Source: Wenyingzhuangia marina
GTDB lineage: Bacteria; Bacteroidota; Bacteroidia; Flavobacteriales; Flavobacteriaceae
DNA length: 64,000 nt
Assembly: GCF_900130035.1 (NCBI RefSeq)
Contig: NZ_FQXQ01000001.1
Span: 558,001-622,000, forward strand
Reading direction: 5' to 3'
The notes under the pieces were generated by a model. It did no database searches. It had not been told where the DNA came from and saw nothing but the letters and a program-made list of their open reading frames with translations. Every line of letters starts with the position of its first letter. Within the stretch, counting starts at the first letter, position 1. This document shows positions 1 through 8,442 of the stretch, piece after piece. Both the position numbers and the translations under genes were made by a program.

Positions 1-453
1 ATCACCACATTTAGGACAAGTTCCTACTACAAATCTATCTGCCAAAAATTGATTGGCTTCCTCATCAAATAATTGAGATTCTACTTTTTCTATAAACTCT
101 CCTTTTTCGTACAACTTGGTAAAAAAACCAGAAGCTGTATCGTGGTGTATAGGTGCAGATGTTCTTGAGTAGTTATCATAAGAAATTCCAAAATCTTCAA
201 AAGATTTTTTAATAATTCCATGATATTTATCTACCACATCTTGCGGGGTTACTCCTTCTTTTTTTGCCTTAATGGTAATTGGCACCCCATGTTCATCAGA
301 ACCACCAACAAAAGCAACATCTTTTCCTTTGTTACGCAAGTAACGCACATAAATATCTGCAGGCACATAAACACCCGCCAAATGCCCAATATGTATAGGT
401 CCGTTGGTATATGGCAAAGCCGTTGTAATGGTATATCTTTTAGGATTGTTCAT
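1..453 (-). CDS. metG: Methionyl-tRNA synthetase, N-terminal part (cut by window edge)
   Basis: Charges tRNA(Met) with methionine in the cytoplasm. About 151 N-terminal residues are visible, starting [15 protein letters not shown]. The class I signature HIGH lies in [10 protein letters not shown], followed by GGSDEHG and, at the very edge, the start of the Cys-rich zinc-knuckle region (VVGTCPKCG). The ATG at 453-451 begins the conserved N-terminus directly, and a TATTTTTG -7 box lies just upstream. The rest of the gene lies left of the window. The identification rests on several class-specific motifs and is secure. Confidence 0.96.
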   Translation of the reverse strand, partial: MNNPKRYTITTALPYTNGPIHIGHLAGVYVPADIYVRYLRNKGKDVAFVGGSDEHGVPITIKAKKEGVTPQDVVDKYHGIIKKSFEDFGISYDNYSRTSAPIHHDTASGFFTKLYEKGEFIEKVESQLFDEEANQFLADRFVVGTCPKCGD

Positions 454-474
454 CAGTTACATAAATTTAGACCG

Positions 475-482
475 CAAAAATA
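475..482 (-). promoter_or_regulatory. -7 box for metG
   Basis: TATTTTTG on the minus strand matches the Bacteroidota -7 consensus TANNTTTG and sits about 20 bp before the metG start. No convincing -33 TTG at the ideal spacing was seen. Confidence 0.45.
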
Positions 483-590
483 CAATTCTGTTGTCAAACA
501 TTATAACATTGATTTATAGAATATAAAATGATTCTTCATTCATTTACAACAGATTATGCAGAACGCCGTTTACTCTAAATATTAAATCCT

Positions 591-598
591 TATTTTTG
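591..598 (+). promoter_or_regulatory. -7 box for the S66 peptidase gene
   Basis: TATTTTTG matches TANNTTTG and ends 17 bp before the ATG at 616. A weak TTTA element lies about 20 bp further upstream. Confidence 0.45.
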
Positions 599-615
599 AA
601 TACCAAATCAACTTT

Positions 616-1593
616 ATGAAATCCTTTTTTAGGCTCATTTTTTTCTTTGTGATTACTACCATGAACAGTCAAAACATCACTTTTACCCAACCCTCTTTTT
701 TACAACAGGGAGATACTATTTTAATTGTGGCTCCGGCAGGAATTGTAAAACAACCTACCGCTATTGAAAAAGCCAAAGAAACTTTTGAAAACTGGGGATA
801 TACCGTTATTATTGGAGATGCTGTTTTTAACGAACATTATCATTTTGCAGGAACGGATGCACAACGTAAAAATGATATGCAATGGGCTTTGGATCACCCC
901 ACAGCCAAAGCTATTTGGTGTGCTCGTGGCGGATATGGTTCTGTAAGAATTGTAGATGATTTAGATTTTAGCAAATTTGCTAAACATCCTAAATGGGTGG
1001 TTGGTTATTCTGATATTACCGTTTTTCACAACAAATTACACAATTTAGGTTTTCAGAGTATTCATGCTCCAATGCCTATAAATTTTAAGGAACCTTGGCC
1101 TGCAATTGATGAAAGTATGCAGCAGTTAAATTATATTTTAAAGGGAGATTTACCCAACTATAGCATTCCTTCAAACCCATACAATCAGACAGGGAAAGTC
1201 TCTGGAATTGTAGTTGGTGGAAATTTAACCATACTAGAAAATATGATTGGAACCAGCACTTGTTTTTCTACAAAAGACAAAATCCTTTTTATAGAAGAAA
1301 TTGGCGAATATAAATACCATATTGACAGATTGTTAAGAGCCCTTGAGAGAAAAGGATATTTTAAAGATTGTGCAGGATTAATTTTAGGTGATTTTACAGA
1401 CACCAAACAAAATTATCCTGAATTTGGGCAAAGTATTGAAGAGATTGTATTGAGCATTGTAGAAAAATACAACATTCCAGTACTTTTTGATTTTCCTGCT
1501 GGACATGAAGACAAAAATATGGGATTGATTTTTGGTCATGAAATCCTTATGACTGTTGGCAATAACTCATCTTCCGTTAAATTTTCTAATTAA
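616..1593 (+). CDS. S66 family LD-carboxypeptidase
   Basis: 325 aa. Family members cleave the L,D bond that removes the terminal D-alanine from muropeptides during peptidoglycan recycling. The N-terminal hydrophobic stretch (residues 3-18) looks like a signal peptide, suggesting an envelope location rather than the cytoplasmic one of E. coli LdcA. The S66 triad is visible: Ser132 in VVGYSDIT, Glu227/228 in LFIEEIGE and His297 in FPAGHED. GGNL near residue 201 is also typical. It is a single-gene unit with a -7 box upstream and a hairpin terminator directly after the stop. Microcin-C-immunity-type S66 proteins are a less likely alternative. Confidence 0.88.
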   Translation: MKSFFRLIFFFVITTMNSQNITFTQPSFLQQGDTILIVAPAGIVKQPTAIEKAKETFENWGYTVIIGDAVFNEHYHFAGTDAQRKNDMQWALDHPTAKAIWCARGGYGSVRIVDDLDFSKFAKHPKWVVGYSDITVFHNKLHNLGFQSIHAPMPINFKEPWPAIDESMQQLNYILKGDLPNYSIPSNPYNQTGKVSGIVVGGNLTILENMIGTSTCFSTKDKILFIEEIGEYKYHIDRLLRALERKGYFKDCAGLILGDFTDTKQNYPEFGQSIEEIVLSIVEKYNIPVLFDFPAGHEDKNMGLIFGHEILMTVGNNSSSVKFSN

Positions 1594-1631
1594 AAATTAC
1601 GACTACCTACAACTAAGCAGTCGTAATTTTT
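1592..1631. terminator. Bidirectional hairpin terminator
   Basis: A 13-bp perfect stem (AAAAATTACGACT paired with AGTCGTAATTTTT) with a 14-nt loop. It directly follows the S66 peptidase stop on the plus strand and the 48-aa ORF on the minus strand, so it can serve both. Confidence 0.8.
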
Positions 1632-1639
1632 AGCACTAT

Positions 1640-1786
1640 TTATATAAACAGAATAGGCTCATCATCTCCCCCATTTTCTTTTTCCAAAAAATATGGTCTT
1701 GGATACAATCTTCTTGCAACTATTTCTGCATTGCTTATAAATCTGTTTTCTATAATTCCGTTGATTCTATTTATTATTTTGTTCAT
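1640..1786 (-). CDS. Small ORF, 48 aa, unknown
   Basis: Reads MNKIINRINGIIENRFISN at its start and ends DDEPILFI. It is basic in the first half and acidic near the end, with no membrane segment and no family recognised. It is the last of three consecutive small minus-strand ORFs, each followed by a hairpin. The hairpin at 1592-1631 follows this one. Coding status is inferred only from the arrangement and the normal ATG start and TAA stop. It could equally be non-coding. Confidence 0.4.
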   Translation of the reverse strand: MNKIINRINGIIENRFISNAEIVARRLYPRPYFLEKENGGDDEPILFI

Positions 1787-1804
1787 TTTATTTAAATTTT
1801 GCTC

Positions 1805-1831
1805 AATAAAAAAGACACTTTAAAAAGTGCC
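1805..1831 (-). terminator. Hairpin after the 40-aa ORF
   Basis: On the minus strand GGCACTTT-TT-AAAGTGTC followed by TTTTTTATTG, a standard intrinsic terminator shape. It lies between the 40-aa and 48-aa small ORFs. Confidence 0.65.
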
Positions 1832-1861
1832 TTTATAAATATTGAATATGTTGATAATTAA

Positions 1862-1984
1862 CTATCTGTTATCATTTTTATAAAGGACTACGGTTCTCGA
1901 TTTGACCTGTTGTAAAGCCATCATAAACTTTACTGCTAAAGCCTGTTTTGATTTTAAAATGGAAATGTTAGAATGTGTGTTCAT
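1862..1984 (-). CDS. Small ORF, 40 aa, unknown
   Basis: Reads MNTHSNISILKSKQALAVK and ends VVLYKNDNR. It is basic and lacks a membrane segment. A K-x-L-(4-5)-MM-x-V-K-like core (KQALAVKFMM) loosely resembles the core of the neighbouring 38-aa ORF (KKSLFQAMMV), hinting at distant paralogy. Each has its own downstream hairpin. No family is recognised, and a leader peptide or small RNA remains possible. Confidence 0.4.
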   Translation of the reverse strand: MNTHSNISILKSKQALAVKFMMALQQVKSRTVVLYKNDNR

Positions 1985-2016
1985 GATATTAAAATTTATG
2001 ATTGGTATTAAACGAA

Positions 2017-2045
2017 AAAAACATCCCGAAATGGGATGCTTTTTA
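2017..2045. terminator. Hairpin after the 38-aa ORF
   Basis: A GCATCCC/GGGATGT stem with a short A/T loop, flanked by an A-run on the left and a T-run on the right, so it could work in both directions. It follows the 38-aa minus-strand ORF by about 30 bp. Confidence 0.6.
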
Positions 2046-2073
2046 TATATTTTGAAATTAATTTTTTCTTTTC

Positions 2074-2190
2074 TTAAAAATTACAAATACACAATAACAT
2101 CCCGACATTATGGTTCTTGACCATCATGGCTTGAAATAACGACTTCTTAGAAGTGATTAATTGGGTGGTATGTAAATTGTTTTGTTTCAT
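2074..2190 (-). CDS. Small ORF, 38 aa, unknown
   Basis: Reads MKQNNLHTTQLITSKKSLFQ and ends GMLLCICNF, with a Cys-x-Cys close to the C-terminus. It is the first of three small minus-strand ORFs in the 670-bp gap between the S66 peptidase and yraN, and a bidirectional hairpin follows it. No function can be assigned. Confidence 0.4.
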   Translation of the reverse strand: MKQNNLHTTQLITSKKSLFQAMMVKNHNVGMLLCICNF

Positions 2191-2266
2191 TTGTAATGCA
2201 AAATTGTGCTTTTTTTGGTTCATAACCAAATATTTATCTAAATAAAAACTATTTTAGAAAATAAAA

Positions 2267-2629
2267 ATGGCATCACACAATGATTTAGGGAATTTAGGCG
2301 AGGCTTTGGCTACCGAATATTTAATAAAACAAGACTATACCATTCTTGATAAAAACTGGCGATACTTAAAAGCAGAGATTGATATTATTGCCATTAAAGG
2401 AAATACACTTGCTATTGTAGAAGTAAAAACCCGAAGCACTACTTTTTTTGGAAGTCCCGAAGAATTCATCACAAAATCTAAAATTAAATTATTGATTACT
2501 GCTGCAGATGCTTATGTGCAAAAAAAGAATTTAGATGTTGATGTTCGTTTTGATGTAATGGCCATTGTTAAAAATAAACATGAAACCACTATAGACCATA
2601 TTAAAGAGGCTTTTTTGGCTTTTGAATAA
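2267..2629 (+). CDS. yraN: YraN/UPF0102 family protein
   Basis: 120 aa, the usual length of the family, which has a restriction-endonuclease-like PD-(D/E)xK fold but no settled function (suggested roles are in DNA processing). Conserved features are seen: GNLGEALA at residues 8-15, then AEIDIIA (Glu37, Asp39) and IVEVKTR (Glu52, Lys54), which together make the nuclease-like core. It is followed convergently, after 2 bp, by the LytTR regulator gene. A short inverted repeat TTGGTT-CAT-AACCAA lies at 2215-2229, upstream of the gene. Confidence 0.9.
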   Translation: MASHNDLGNLGEALATEYLIKQDYTILDKNWRYLKAEIDIIAIKGNTLAIVEVKTRSTTFFGSPEEFITKSKIKLLITAADAYVQKKNLDVDVRFDVMAIVKNKHETTIDHIKEAFLAFE

Positions 2630-2631
2630 AT

Positions 2632-3399
2632 TTAAGATTCTAACCAAATTTTAAAATCTTTTACTCGCTCTCTCGCCACAATTATTTCTTGCAAATGATA
2701 CGTATTAAGTGTAATTATTAAACGAGAGTTAGCATAATTTAGCATGTCTTTTATGGCATGAATATTCACAAAAAACTTACGATTAACTCGAAAAAAAGTT
2801 TGTGGTTCTAATTCCATTTCTAACTGATCTAAAGTGCTATCTAACAAATAATTTCTTCCATCATTTGTACATAAATAAGTTGCTTTATTTTCACTATAAA
2901 AACATTCAATTTCATCAGCATTAATCAATTTTATGTGCTGCCCAACTTTTATAGAAAAACGTTTTTTATACTCTCTGTCTATTGGATTTACAAGCAATCT
3001 TTTAATATCTTCAAAATCTATGTTTACTGCCTGTTTTTTTGGAATACGCTCTTTGTATTTTTTAACAGCCATTGCAAGTTCTTCATCATCAATAGGTTTT
3101 AACAAATAATCAATACTATTAAGTTTAAAAGCCTGCAAAGCGTATTCATCATAAGCAGTTGTAAAAATTACGGCACTTTTTATATCAATGGCTTCAAAAA
3201 TTTCAAAAGACAGACCATCATTTAATTGTATATCCAAGAAAATTAAATCGGGATGTTCATTGTTTTTAAACCAAAAGATAGCTTCCTCAACAGAATGCAA
3301 CAAAGTATCTACCTTAATATTAAGTGCAGATAACATACGCTGAAGATAACGCGCTGATGGTTTTTCGTCTTCAATAACAATCACTTTCATAGCATCCAT
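2632..3399 (-). CDS. LytTR-type response regulator
   Basis: 255 aa. An N-terminal receiver domain (residues 4-120) has the acidic pocket IEDEKP, the phosphoacceptor Asp56 in LIFLDIQL, the conserved Thr in FTTAYDEYA and the Lys in YLLKPID. A C-terminal LytTR DNA-binding domain follows (about 150-250; FRVNRKFFVN is typical). It is the last gene of an operon with a 2TM protein and a LytS-type kinase and is the expected partner of that kinase. The start could instead be Met4 (MKVIVIEDE). The regulated genes cannot be read from the sequence. Confidence 0.92.
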   Translation of the reverse strand: MDAMKVIVIEDEKPSARYLQRMLSALNIKVDTLLHSVEEAIFWFKNNEHPDLIFLDIQLNDGLSFEIFEAIDIKSAVIFTTAYDEYALQAFKLNSIDYLLKPIDDEELAMAVKKYKERIPKKQAVNIDFEDIKRLLVNPIDREYKKRFSIKVGQHIKLINADEIECFYSENKATYLCTNDGRNYLLDSTLDQLEMELEPQTFFRVNRKFFVNIHAIKDMLNYANSRLIITLNTYHLQEIIVARERVKDFKIWLES

Positions 3400-3402
3400 T
3401 AT

Positions 3403-3771
3403 TTAATCCCATTGTTTGTTTTCCTTATTCATAAATTCTTGAATTTTACGTGCTTCCCATTCTTTTGAAAATACAAGATTTTTTCCGAATACTGATAAGG
3501 CATGAACCCCCAAACCTATTCCCCAAAATACTGCGGTTGAATATGTATTAAAATGTAAAAGATTGTAATATTCACCATTTATAACAGCACTACTAATAAT
3601 TATAAAAGCATTAACAATTAAATACCAGAACAAATGCCAATAAAAACCTTTTAACGATTTTAATCTTTTTTCTGCCAATAAATATACCTCTTCTCTTTCA
3701 AATCCATTTTGAAAGGAACTACTCTTTTTCTCTCTTTGATTATATTTTTCCATGATTTCTTTTATTTCCAA
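3403..3771 (-). CDS. 2TM domain protein
   Basis: 122 aa, with two hydrophobic segments (about 45-62 and 80-97) framed by LKSLKGFYWHL before and FSKEWEARKIQEFM after, the signature of the 2TM family (PF13239). The same module forms the C-terminus of the kinase encoded immediately upstream, so the protein looks like a detached copy of the kinase's membrane module. It overlaps the kinase gene by 10 bp and precedes the regulator by 3 bp, so all three are co-transcribed. Modulating the kinase is an inference. The biochemical role of 2TM domains is not established to my knowledge. Confidence 0.82.
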   Translation of the reverse strand: MEIKEIMEKYNQREKKSSSFQNGFEREEVYLLAEKRLKSLKGFYWHLFWYLIVNAFIIISSAVINGEYYNLLHFNTYSTAVFWGIGLGVHALSVFGKNLVFSKEWEARKIQEFMNKENKQWD

Positions 3772-5129
3772 TTCTTATCTTCTTCTGTACGCATAAACTC
3801 CTCCATTTTTCGTTTTTCCCAATTACTTCCAAAAACACCATTATTAACAAAAACTCTGTACGCCTGAAAAGCAAGACCCAAGCCCCAACCAAACGTTGGA
3901 AACCAAAACCATTGAATTCCCCATAAGATTTTATAATTAATAAAAATTAAAAAAGGAATTACTAGCACATAAGATACTAGACTGTAATAAAATCCTTTTA
4001 ACTCTTCTACGTGTTTACGTGCTCTTACATAACTGTCATCTACTCTTGATTCTGTTGTTCTCATCACTGATATTTGTTTGGTTAGCATAGGTATTGACAC
4101 AGCAAAACTGCTTGTCTCTTTATTGATATTAACTTTTTTGTGGGTTAACAATTTGTAACGTTGTAGAATATTATTTAAACCAATACCACTACTCTTTTTT
4201 ACTATTTGTTTAGGTTGTAAATTGTTTTCTACTACTAAATAATCCTCTTTTTCATAAATAGTAATATGTAAGGGTTTTGTAGCTGTTACAATATTGTGTT
4301 TTACAGCATTTTCTAAAAGTAACTGTAACGATAATGGCACTATTTTACTTTCAGGATTGGTCGCCTTTTCTGGAATATTAAAAACAATACTATCTTCAAA
4401 TCTCATTTTTAACAAAGACATATAAGTTTTTGCAAAAATTAATTCTTCATCAACCAACACCAATTCTTTGTTTTTTTGCTCTAAAACATATCTATACACT
4501 TTTGACAATGAAGTAGTAAACTTTTGAGCACTTTGTGGATTTTCTTCAATCAAACTAGTCAACACATTTAAGCTATTAAAAAGAAAATGAGGATCTAGCT
4601 GATTTTTTAAAGCATCAAACTTTGCACTAGCGGTACCTGCAATTACTTTTTGCTCTTTTATTCTATTTTGTTGATATCTATTATAAAAATATACTAGATG
4701 AAAAATAACTACTATGGTTAAAGAAATCCATAAACCAAATTGATAATTACTAAACGTCTCTCTGCTTATAAAAGATTGGAATGATTCTCCTTTATAAAAA
4801 ATGGCTAAAAAAGTTCTGATGAAAAATAAACCTACTAAAGAAATGATTACAGAACCAAAAACACCTATTAAAATACGTTTTACAAAATCTTTCTTTTTCC
4901 AGTTTTGTTGATTTAAATAATCAAAAAAAGACAAGTTGGCATACCCTAAAACAAAAGAGTAAAATTGATATTGTAAAAAATTATTTAATACTTGAGTGAT
5001 TGTATTAAATGAGAATCCAGTAAATAATGCATTTCCAATAACAAAAACTGCACATCCTATAATGAACGAAATAAATATGTTTTTTACTGATTTTTTCATG
5101 AGTTTTAATTTGTTCTTGTTAATGACCAT
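3762..5129 (-). CDS. LytS-type sensor histidine kinase with C-terminal 2TM domain
   Basis: 455 aa. Four hydrophobic segments lie before residue 160, followed by a His_kinase module with LDPHFLFNSLN (the phosphorylatable His) and an ATPase domain with LLLENAVKHN and a G-box GIGLNNI. Unusually, the chain continues after the ATPase domain with a 2TM module (about 370-450; HVEELKGFYY ... SNWEKRKMEEFM) that resembles the separate gene downstream. Met11 (MKKSVKNIF, ATG at 5099) may be the true start, because it puts the first membrane segment close to the N-terminus. The gene is the first of a kinase-2TM-LytTR operon. Confidence 0.9.
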   Translation of the reverse strand: MVINKNKLKLMKKSVKNIFISFIIGCAVFVIGNALFTGFSFNTITQVLNNFLQYQFYSFVLGYANLSFFDYLNQQNWKKKDFVKRILIGVFGSVIISLVGLFFIRTFLAIFYKGESFQSFISRETFSNYQFGLWISLTIVVIFHLVYFYNRYQQNRIKEQKVIAGTASAKFDALKNQLDPHFLFNSLNVLTSLIEENPQSAQKFTTSLSKVYRYVLEQKNKELVLVDEELIFAKTYMSLLKMRFEDSIVFNIPEKATNPESKIVPLSLQLLLENAVKHNIVTATKPLHITIYEKEDYLVVENNLQPKQIVKKSSGIGLNNILQRYKLLTHKKVNINKETSSFAVSIPMLTKQISVMRTTESRVDDSYVRARKHVEELKGFYYSLVSYVLVIPFLIFINYKILWGIQWFWFPTFGWGLGLAFQAYRVFVNNGVFGSNWEKRKMEEFMRTEEDKNWK

Positions 5130-5283
5130 TAAGATACAACCTTGATTTAAAGAAGCTTAATCTTATAAGTCTGATTTTATTTCTATTGATAAAACAAATA
5201 TCTTACACTAAAACCTGTTATAAAAAATATGTTTACCGAACTGTTGTTTTTCTAGGATGAATTGTAAAACAACCGTTTTAAAC

Positions 5284-5334
5284 AACAAAGAAGCTCTTAT
5301 TTTATAGTTAAATAAGAGCTTCTTTGTTTAAATT
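5284..5334 (-). terminator. Strong terminator of the redoxin gene
   Basis: A 19-bp stem (arms 5284-5303 and 5310-5328; core AAGCTCTTATTT/AAATAAGAGCTT) with a short loop and flanking A and T runs. It lies 14 bp beyond the stop of the redoxin gene. Confidence 0.85.
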
Positions 5335-5347
5335 TTATAACATTTAA

Positions 5348-6667
5348 TTATTCTAATATTTCTTGTAAAACCTTGAAATTATTAGGTTTGGCTATAATAC
5401 GTTTGTCCTTATTTAAAATGAAATAAGTAGGCGTTGCATTTACATCATAAGAAACAGCTTCTTTGCTCTCCCATTTTCCAAGTGCTATTACATTCTTCCA
5501 ATCTTTCATGTGTTCTTCTACAATAGTATTCCAATTTTCTTTGGTTCCTTCATCTTCTAAACCAACGGCAACAACAGTAATATCAGAATTTAAGCTTATA
5601 ATTTCTTTCACTTTTGGTAATTCTACTGAACAATGCGAACAGGTGCTACTCCAAAAAATAATTAAATATTTATTTGTTCCTTTTAAAGTATGTAAGGTTT
5701 CTGTAGCTGATATTTTAATATCTGGAGCAATGGCACCAATAATTGTTCTTGCTTTTTTATCGGTTTCTTCTAGTAGTTTTTTATCCTGAACTGTAATTGG
5801 CAATTGTTTATACATATCAACAACCGCAATTAACACTTTGTTATTTTCTTTTTTTATGAACTCAGGAATAAAAAAACGTAATACTTCTTCTTTAAAAACA
5901 TCATCTGTGGTTTTTTCTAATATTTCTTTAATAGCCTGTATATATAACTCATTTTGCTGAACTACATCATCTGTTTGATGTAAATAAAAAACATAATCTT
6001 TTAACCTACTTTTAATAAACATTGAGTTTCTAAGTGTTGGATCTTGAAAATCTATATAATCAAAAAAATGGGTGATAATATTTTCTAAATATTCTTCGGG
6101 TAAGGTAAAAGGCAATGGAGCATTATATCTTCTTGTTGCTTTAATAATTCCTAAACAATAATCATTTTTAGCCAAATCTTCATAATAATTCTGAGCCCCG
6201 TCAATCTTTGATTTGATTTCTTGATACTTTGCTACATTAGTGGTAGGCTTACTAAAATAGGCTATTTGAACCGAATCTAACTTATATTGTAATTGACCAA
6301 TATTATAATTGTAAGCCAACAACAATTGATTTTCTCTAGATTCTAAATAAGAAGCCGAAGGTTGTCCTTTTTTACTATCAACACTAAACTTTACATTTTC
6401 GTTGTTGTAAATAAAATCAACATATCCTGTTTTTATATTTTGATACAAAGCTCTATAATTTCCTGCTGGTAAACTATCCATAGAAAACACAAATTGTTTG
6501 TTTTCTACATCTGCATATTTTACATAATCTGCTTCACCTTTAATAATTCTATACAAAGCAACATCTTCTATATCGGTAACATTATCAGTGAAAACACCTG
6601 TTACTGTATACTGGGCATTTGTAAACTGAAATGCTAAGACTATTATAAATGTGATTAATTTTTTCAT
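5348..6667 (-). CDS. TlpA-like thiol-disulfide oxidoreductase, periplasmic
   Basis: 439 aa. A signal peptide (MKKLITFIIVLAFQFTNAQ) is followed by an N-terminal beta-rich domain like those that precede redoxin domains in Bacteroidota (DUF4369-like), a helical middle, and a C-terminal thioredoxin fold from about 312. The redox motif is Cys343-Ser-His-Cys346 (TCSHCSVELP), and the cis-Pro loop is NATPTYF. Family members reduce or rearrange periplasmic disulfides, sometimes serving cytochrome c maturation. The substrate is unknown here. It is a single-gene unit ending in a strong terminator. Confidence 0.85.
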   Translation of the reverse strand: MKKLITFIIVLAFQFTNAQYTVTGVFTDNVTDIEDVALYRIIKGEADYVKYADVENKQFVFSMDSLPAGNYRALYQNIKTGYVDFIYNNENVKFSVDSKKGQPSASYLESRENQLLLAYNYNIGQLQYKLDSVQIAYFSKPTTNVAKYQEIKSKIDGAQNYYEDLAKNDYCLGIIKATRRYNAPLPFTLPEEYLENIITHFFDYIDFQDPTLRNSMFIKSRLKDYVFYLHQTDDVVQQNELYIQAIKEILEKTTDDVFKEEVLRFFIPEFIKKENNKVLIAVVDMYKQLPITVQDKKLLEETDKKARTIIGAIAPDIKISATETLHTLKGTNKYLIIFWSSTCSHCSVELPKVKEIISLNSDITVVAVGLEDEGTKENWNTIVEEHMKDWKNVIALGKWESKEAVSYDVNATPTYFILNKDKRIIAKPNNFKVLQEILE

Positions 6668-6698
6668 ACAAATCTAATATACCAAAAAAAAGCCAAAG

Positions 6699-7040
6699 CT
6701 ATTCGTCAAAATAACGCACAATAGCTTCTTTCATTAACAATGTTTGTTCTCCAGGTTTTAAATTAGGTAAAGCTTCTAATACATTGTAGTGTGGCCACCC
6801 ATCTTCATCAAAATAATCAAATTCGTAATAACCATAAGGCTCTAACAACCTACAAATGGCAATATGCATTAAATTTAACTTTTCGTCTTTTTTAAAAACT
6901 TTATATCCCTGACCCAATTCTTGAACGCCAATTAAATATAAAATAGCATCAACATCTAGAGTATCGCCATCTGCAAACTTATCAGATAGATCTTTTACTA
7001 CTTCATGCCAACGCAATTTTAGTTGCTCATCATTAACCAT
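6699..7040 (-). CDS. Conserved-looking hypothetical protein, 113 aa
   Basis: An acidic soluble protein, MVNDEQLKLRWHEVV at its start. The ATG at 7040-7038 was chosen because the upstream in-frame extension is unlike protein and runs into the divergent cvpA promoter region. Contains LDVDAILYLIGVQELG and a tyrosine/aspartate-rich stretch (GYYEFDYFDEDGWPHY). It has no membrane segment or known domain that I can name. It is divergent from cvpA with 78 bp between the starts. It is probably a real gene, given the long open frame and ordinary codon use, but its function is unknown. Confidence 0.75.
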   Translation of the reverse strand: MVNDEQLKLRWHEVVKDLSDKFADGDTLDVDAILYLIGVQELGQGYKVFKKDEKLNLMHIAICRLLEPYGYYEFDYFDEDGWPHYNVLEALPNLKPGEQTLLMKEAIVRYFDE

Positions 7041-7118
7041 CTTTACTTTTTTTAACAAATATAAGAAGTCCCAAAGGCTAAAAACGAGAAAACTGTATCT
7101 TTGATTCAAAATTATTCC

Positions 7119-7649
7119 ATGGAAGTTATTGATATTGTAATTGCAGTGGTTTTACTGTTTGGTTTTGTAAAAGGTTTAATTAAAGGGCTTTTTGTAGAAA
7201 TTGCCTCATTGGTTGCTTTAATTGCTGGAATTTATGGAGCCATACATTTCTCTTTTTATGCTAAAGATATTTTAATTCAACATGTTCAATGGGAGCCTAA
7301 ATACATCTCTTTAACTGCCTTTGCCATTACTTTTGTAATAATTGTAGTTGTTATTTCATTGGCAGGAAAACTATTAACAAAAATTGCCTCTTTGGCTGCC
7401 TTAGGATTGGTTAATAAAATTTTAGGCGGGGTTTTTGGATGCTTAAAACTAGCCTTGATAATGAGTATTTTGTTAGGATGGTTTGAAAGAATTAATGTGA
7501 TGATTCCATTTATTGGTGAAAAAGAAATTAAGGATTCTATTCTCTATACCCCAACTAAAAATTTAGCCTCAGCTATATTTCCTGTTCTGTTAGATAAACT
7601 TGATGATTTTAAAGAAAAAGAAAATGATGATGACAAAAAAATCTATTAG
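7119..7649 (+). CDS. cvpA: CvpA family membrane protein
   Basis: 176 aa from the ATG at 7119. An in-frame TTG 18 bp upstream is not needed. Four hydrophobic segments, with the typical opening VIDIVIAVVLLFGFVKGLIKGLF and GKLLTKIASLAALGLVNKILGGVFG in the second half, match the CvpA family of inner-membrane proteins (colicin V production in E. coli; otherwise linked to envelope stress or cell-surface processes). The charged C-terminus (DDFKEKENDDDKK) overlaps the start of the next gene, indicating translational coupling. Confidence 0.87.
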   Translation: MEVIDIVIAVVLLFGFVKGLIKGLFVEIASLVALIAGIYGAIHFSFYAKDILIQHVQWEPKYISLTAFAITFVIIVVVISLAGKLLTKIASLAALGLVNKILGGVFGCLKLALIMSILLGWFERINVMIPFIGEKEIKDSILYTPTKNLASAIFPVLLDKLDDFKEKENDDDKKIY

Positions 7650-8442
7650 TATTTTAGGTTGTGGATGGTTAGGTTTACCATTAGCAGAAGCCTTGGTAAA
7701 TGATGGATTTACTGTAAAAGGAAGTACTACCACTACTGATAAATGTGAAGTTTTACTCACCAAAAACATTCAACCTTATGTGTTGAGTATTGACGAAGAA
7801 ATTGATGGAAATTTAGATCATTTTTTACAATCAGAAATACTTTTTATCAACGTTCCTTTTAGGAAACAAAAGCCATTTTTAAACGCTTATAAAACCTTGG
7901 TAAAAGCCATAGAAAAATCAACAATAAAACATGTTATTTTTATTAGCTCTACTTCTGTTTACAGTGAAGTTAATGGTGAAGTTACCGAAGACATGGACAC
8001 CCCTGTAAACCCAGCTAAAAAAGATTTAATTGTTTTTGAAGATTTGTTTAAAAACAACCCAAATTTTAACACTACCATTATTCGCTTTGCAGGATTGATT
8101 GGAGGTACCAGAAATCCTGGAAACTTTTTTAAAGAAGATAAAGTTGTTCAAAATGCTTTAACACCAGTGAATTTAATTCATTTAGAAGATTGTATAGGGA
8201 TTGTAAAAACCATTATAAAAAAACAAAAATGGAACACAACTTATAATGCAGCAGCAACTACGCATCCAACAAAAGCAAATTACTACAAGCTTGCTACAGA
8301 ACAAATGGGTAAAAAACCAGCGGAATTTATTGAGGAATTAAGCAGTTTTAAAATTGTTTCTAATCAAAAATTAATAGATGAATTAAATTATCAATTCATC
8401 TATCCTGATTTAATAGAAGGTTTAAAAGCTTTTAAAAATTAA
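7624..8442 (+). CDS. NAD(P)-binding SDR family epimerase-like protein (YeeZ-like)
   Basis: About 272 aa. Three ATGs in a row at 7624-7632 offer the start, and the gene overlaps the cvpA end by 26 bp. The Rossmann motif is SILGCGWLGLPLAEAL. The catalytic Ser is in HVIFISSTSVYSE, but the usual YxxxK is replaced by a weakly similar segment, as in atypical extended SDRs such as YeeZ. The C-terminal half has the substrate-domain look (NLIHLEDCIGIV). The substrate is unknown. The stop overlaps the convergent TIGR01777 gene by 4 bp. Confidence 0.8.
   Translation: MMMTKKSISILGCGWLGLPLAEALVNDGFTVKGSTTTTDKCEVLLTKNIQPYVLSIDEEIDGNLDHFLQSEILFINVPFRKQKPFLNAYKTLVKAIEKSTIKHVIFISSTSVYSEVNGEVTEDMDTPVNPAKKDLIVFEDLFKNNPNFNTTIIRFAGLIGGTRNPGNFFKEDKVVQNALTPVNLIHLEDCIGIVKTIIKKQKWNTTYNAAATTHPTKANYYKLATEQMGKKPAEFIEELSSFKIVSNQKLIDELNYQFIYPDLIEGLKAFKN

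Noticed and set aside
220-519. Plus-strand open frame of 99 codons
   Set aside because: Antisense to the clear MetRS reading frame and its start region. No protein-like features.
1902-2120. Plus-strand open frame of 72 codons in the gap before yraN
   Set aside because: Runs through a bidirectional hairpin and opposite the small minus-strand ORFs. Its composition looks like translated AT-rich spacer.
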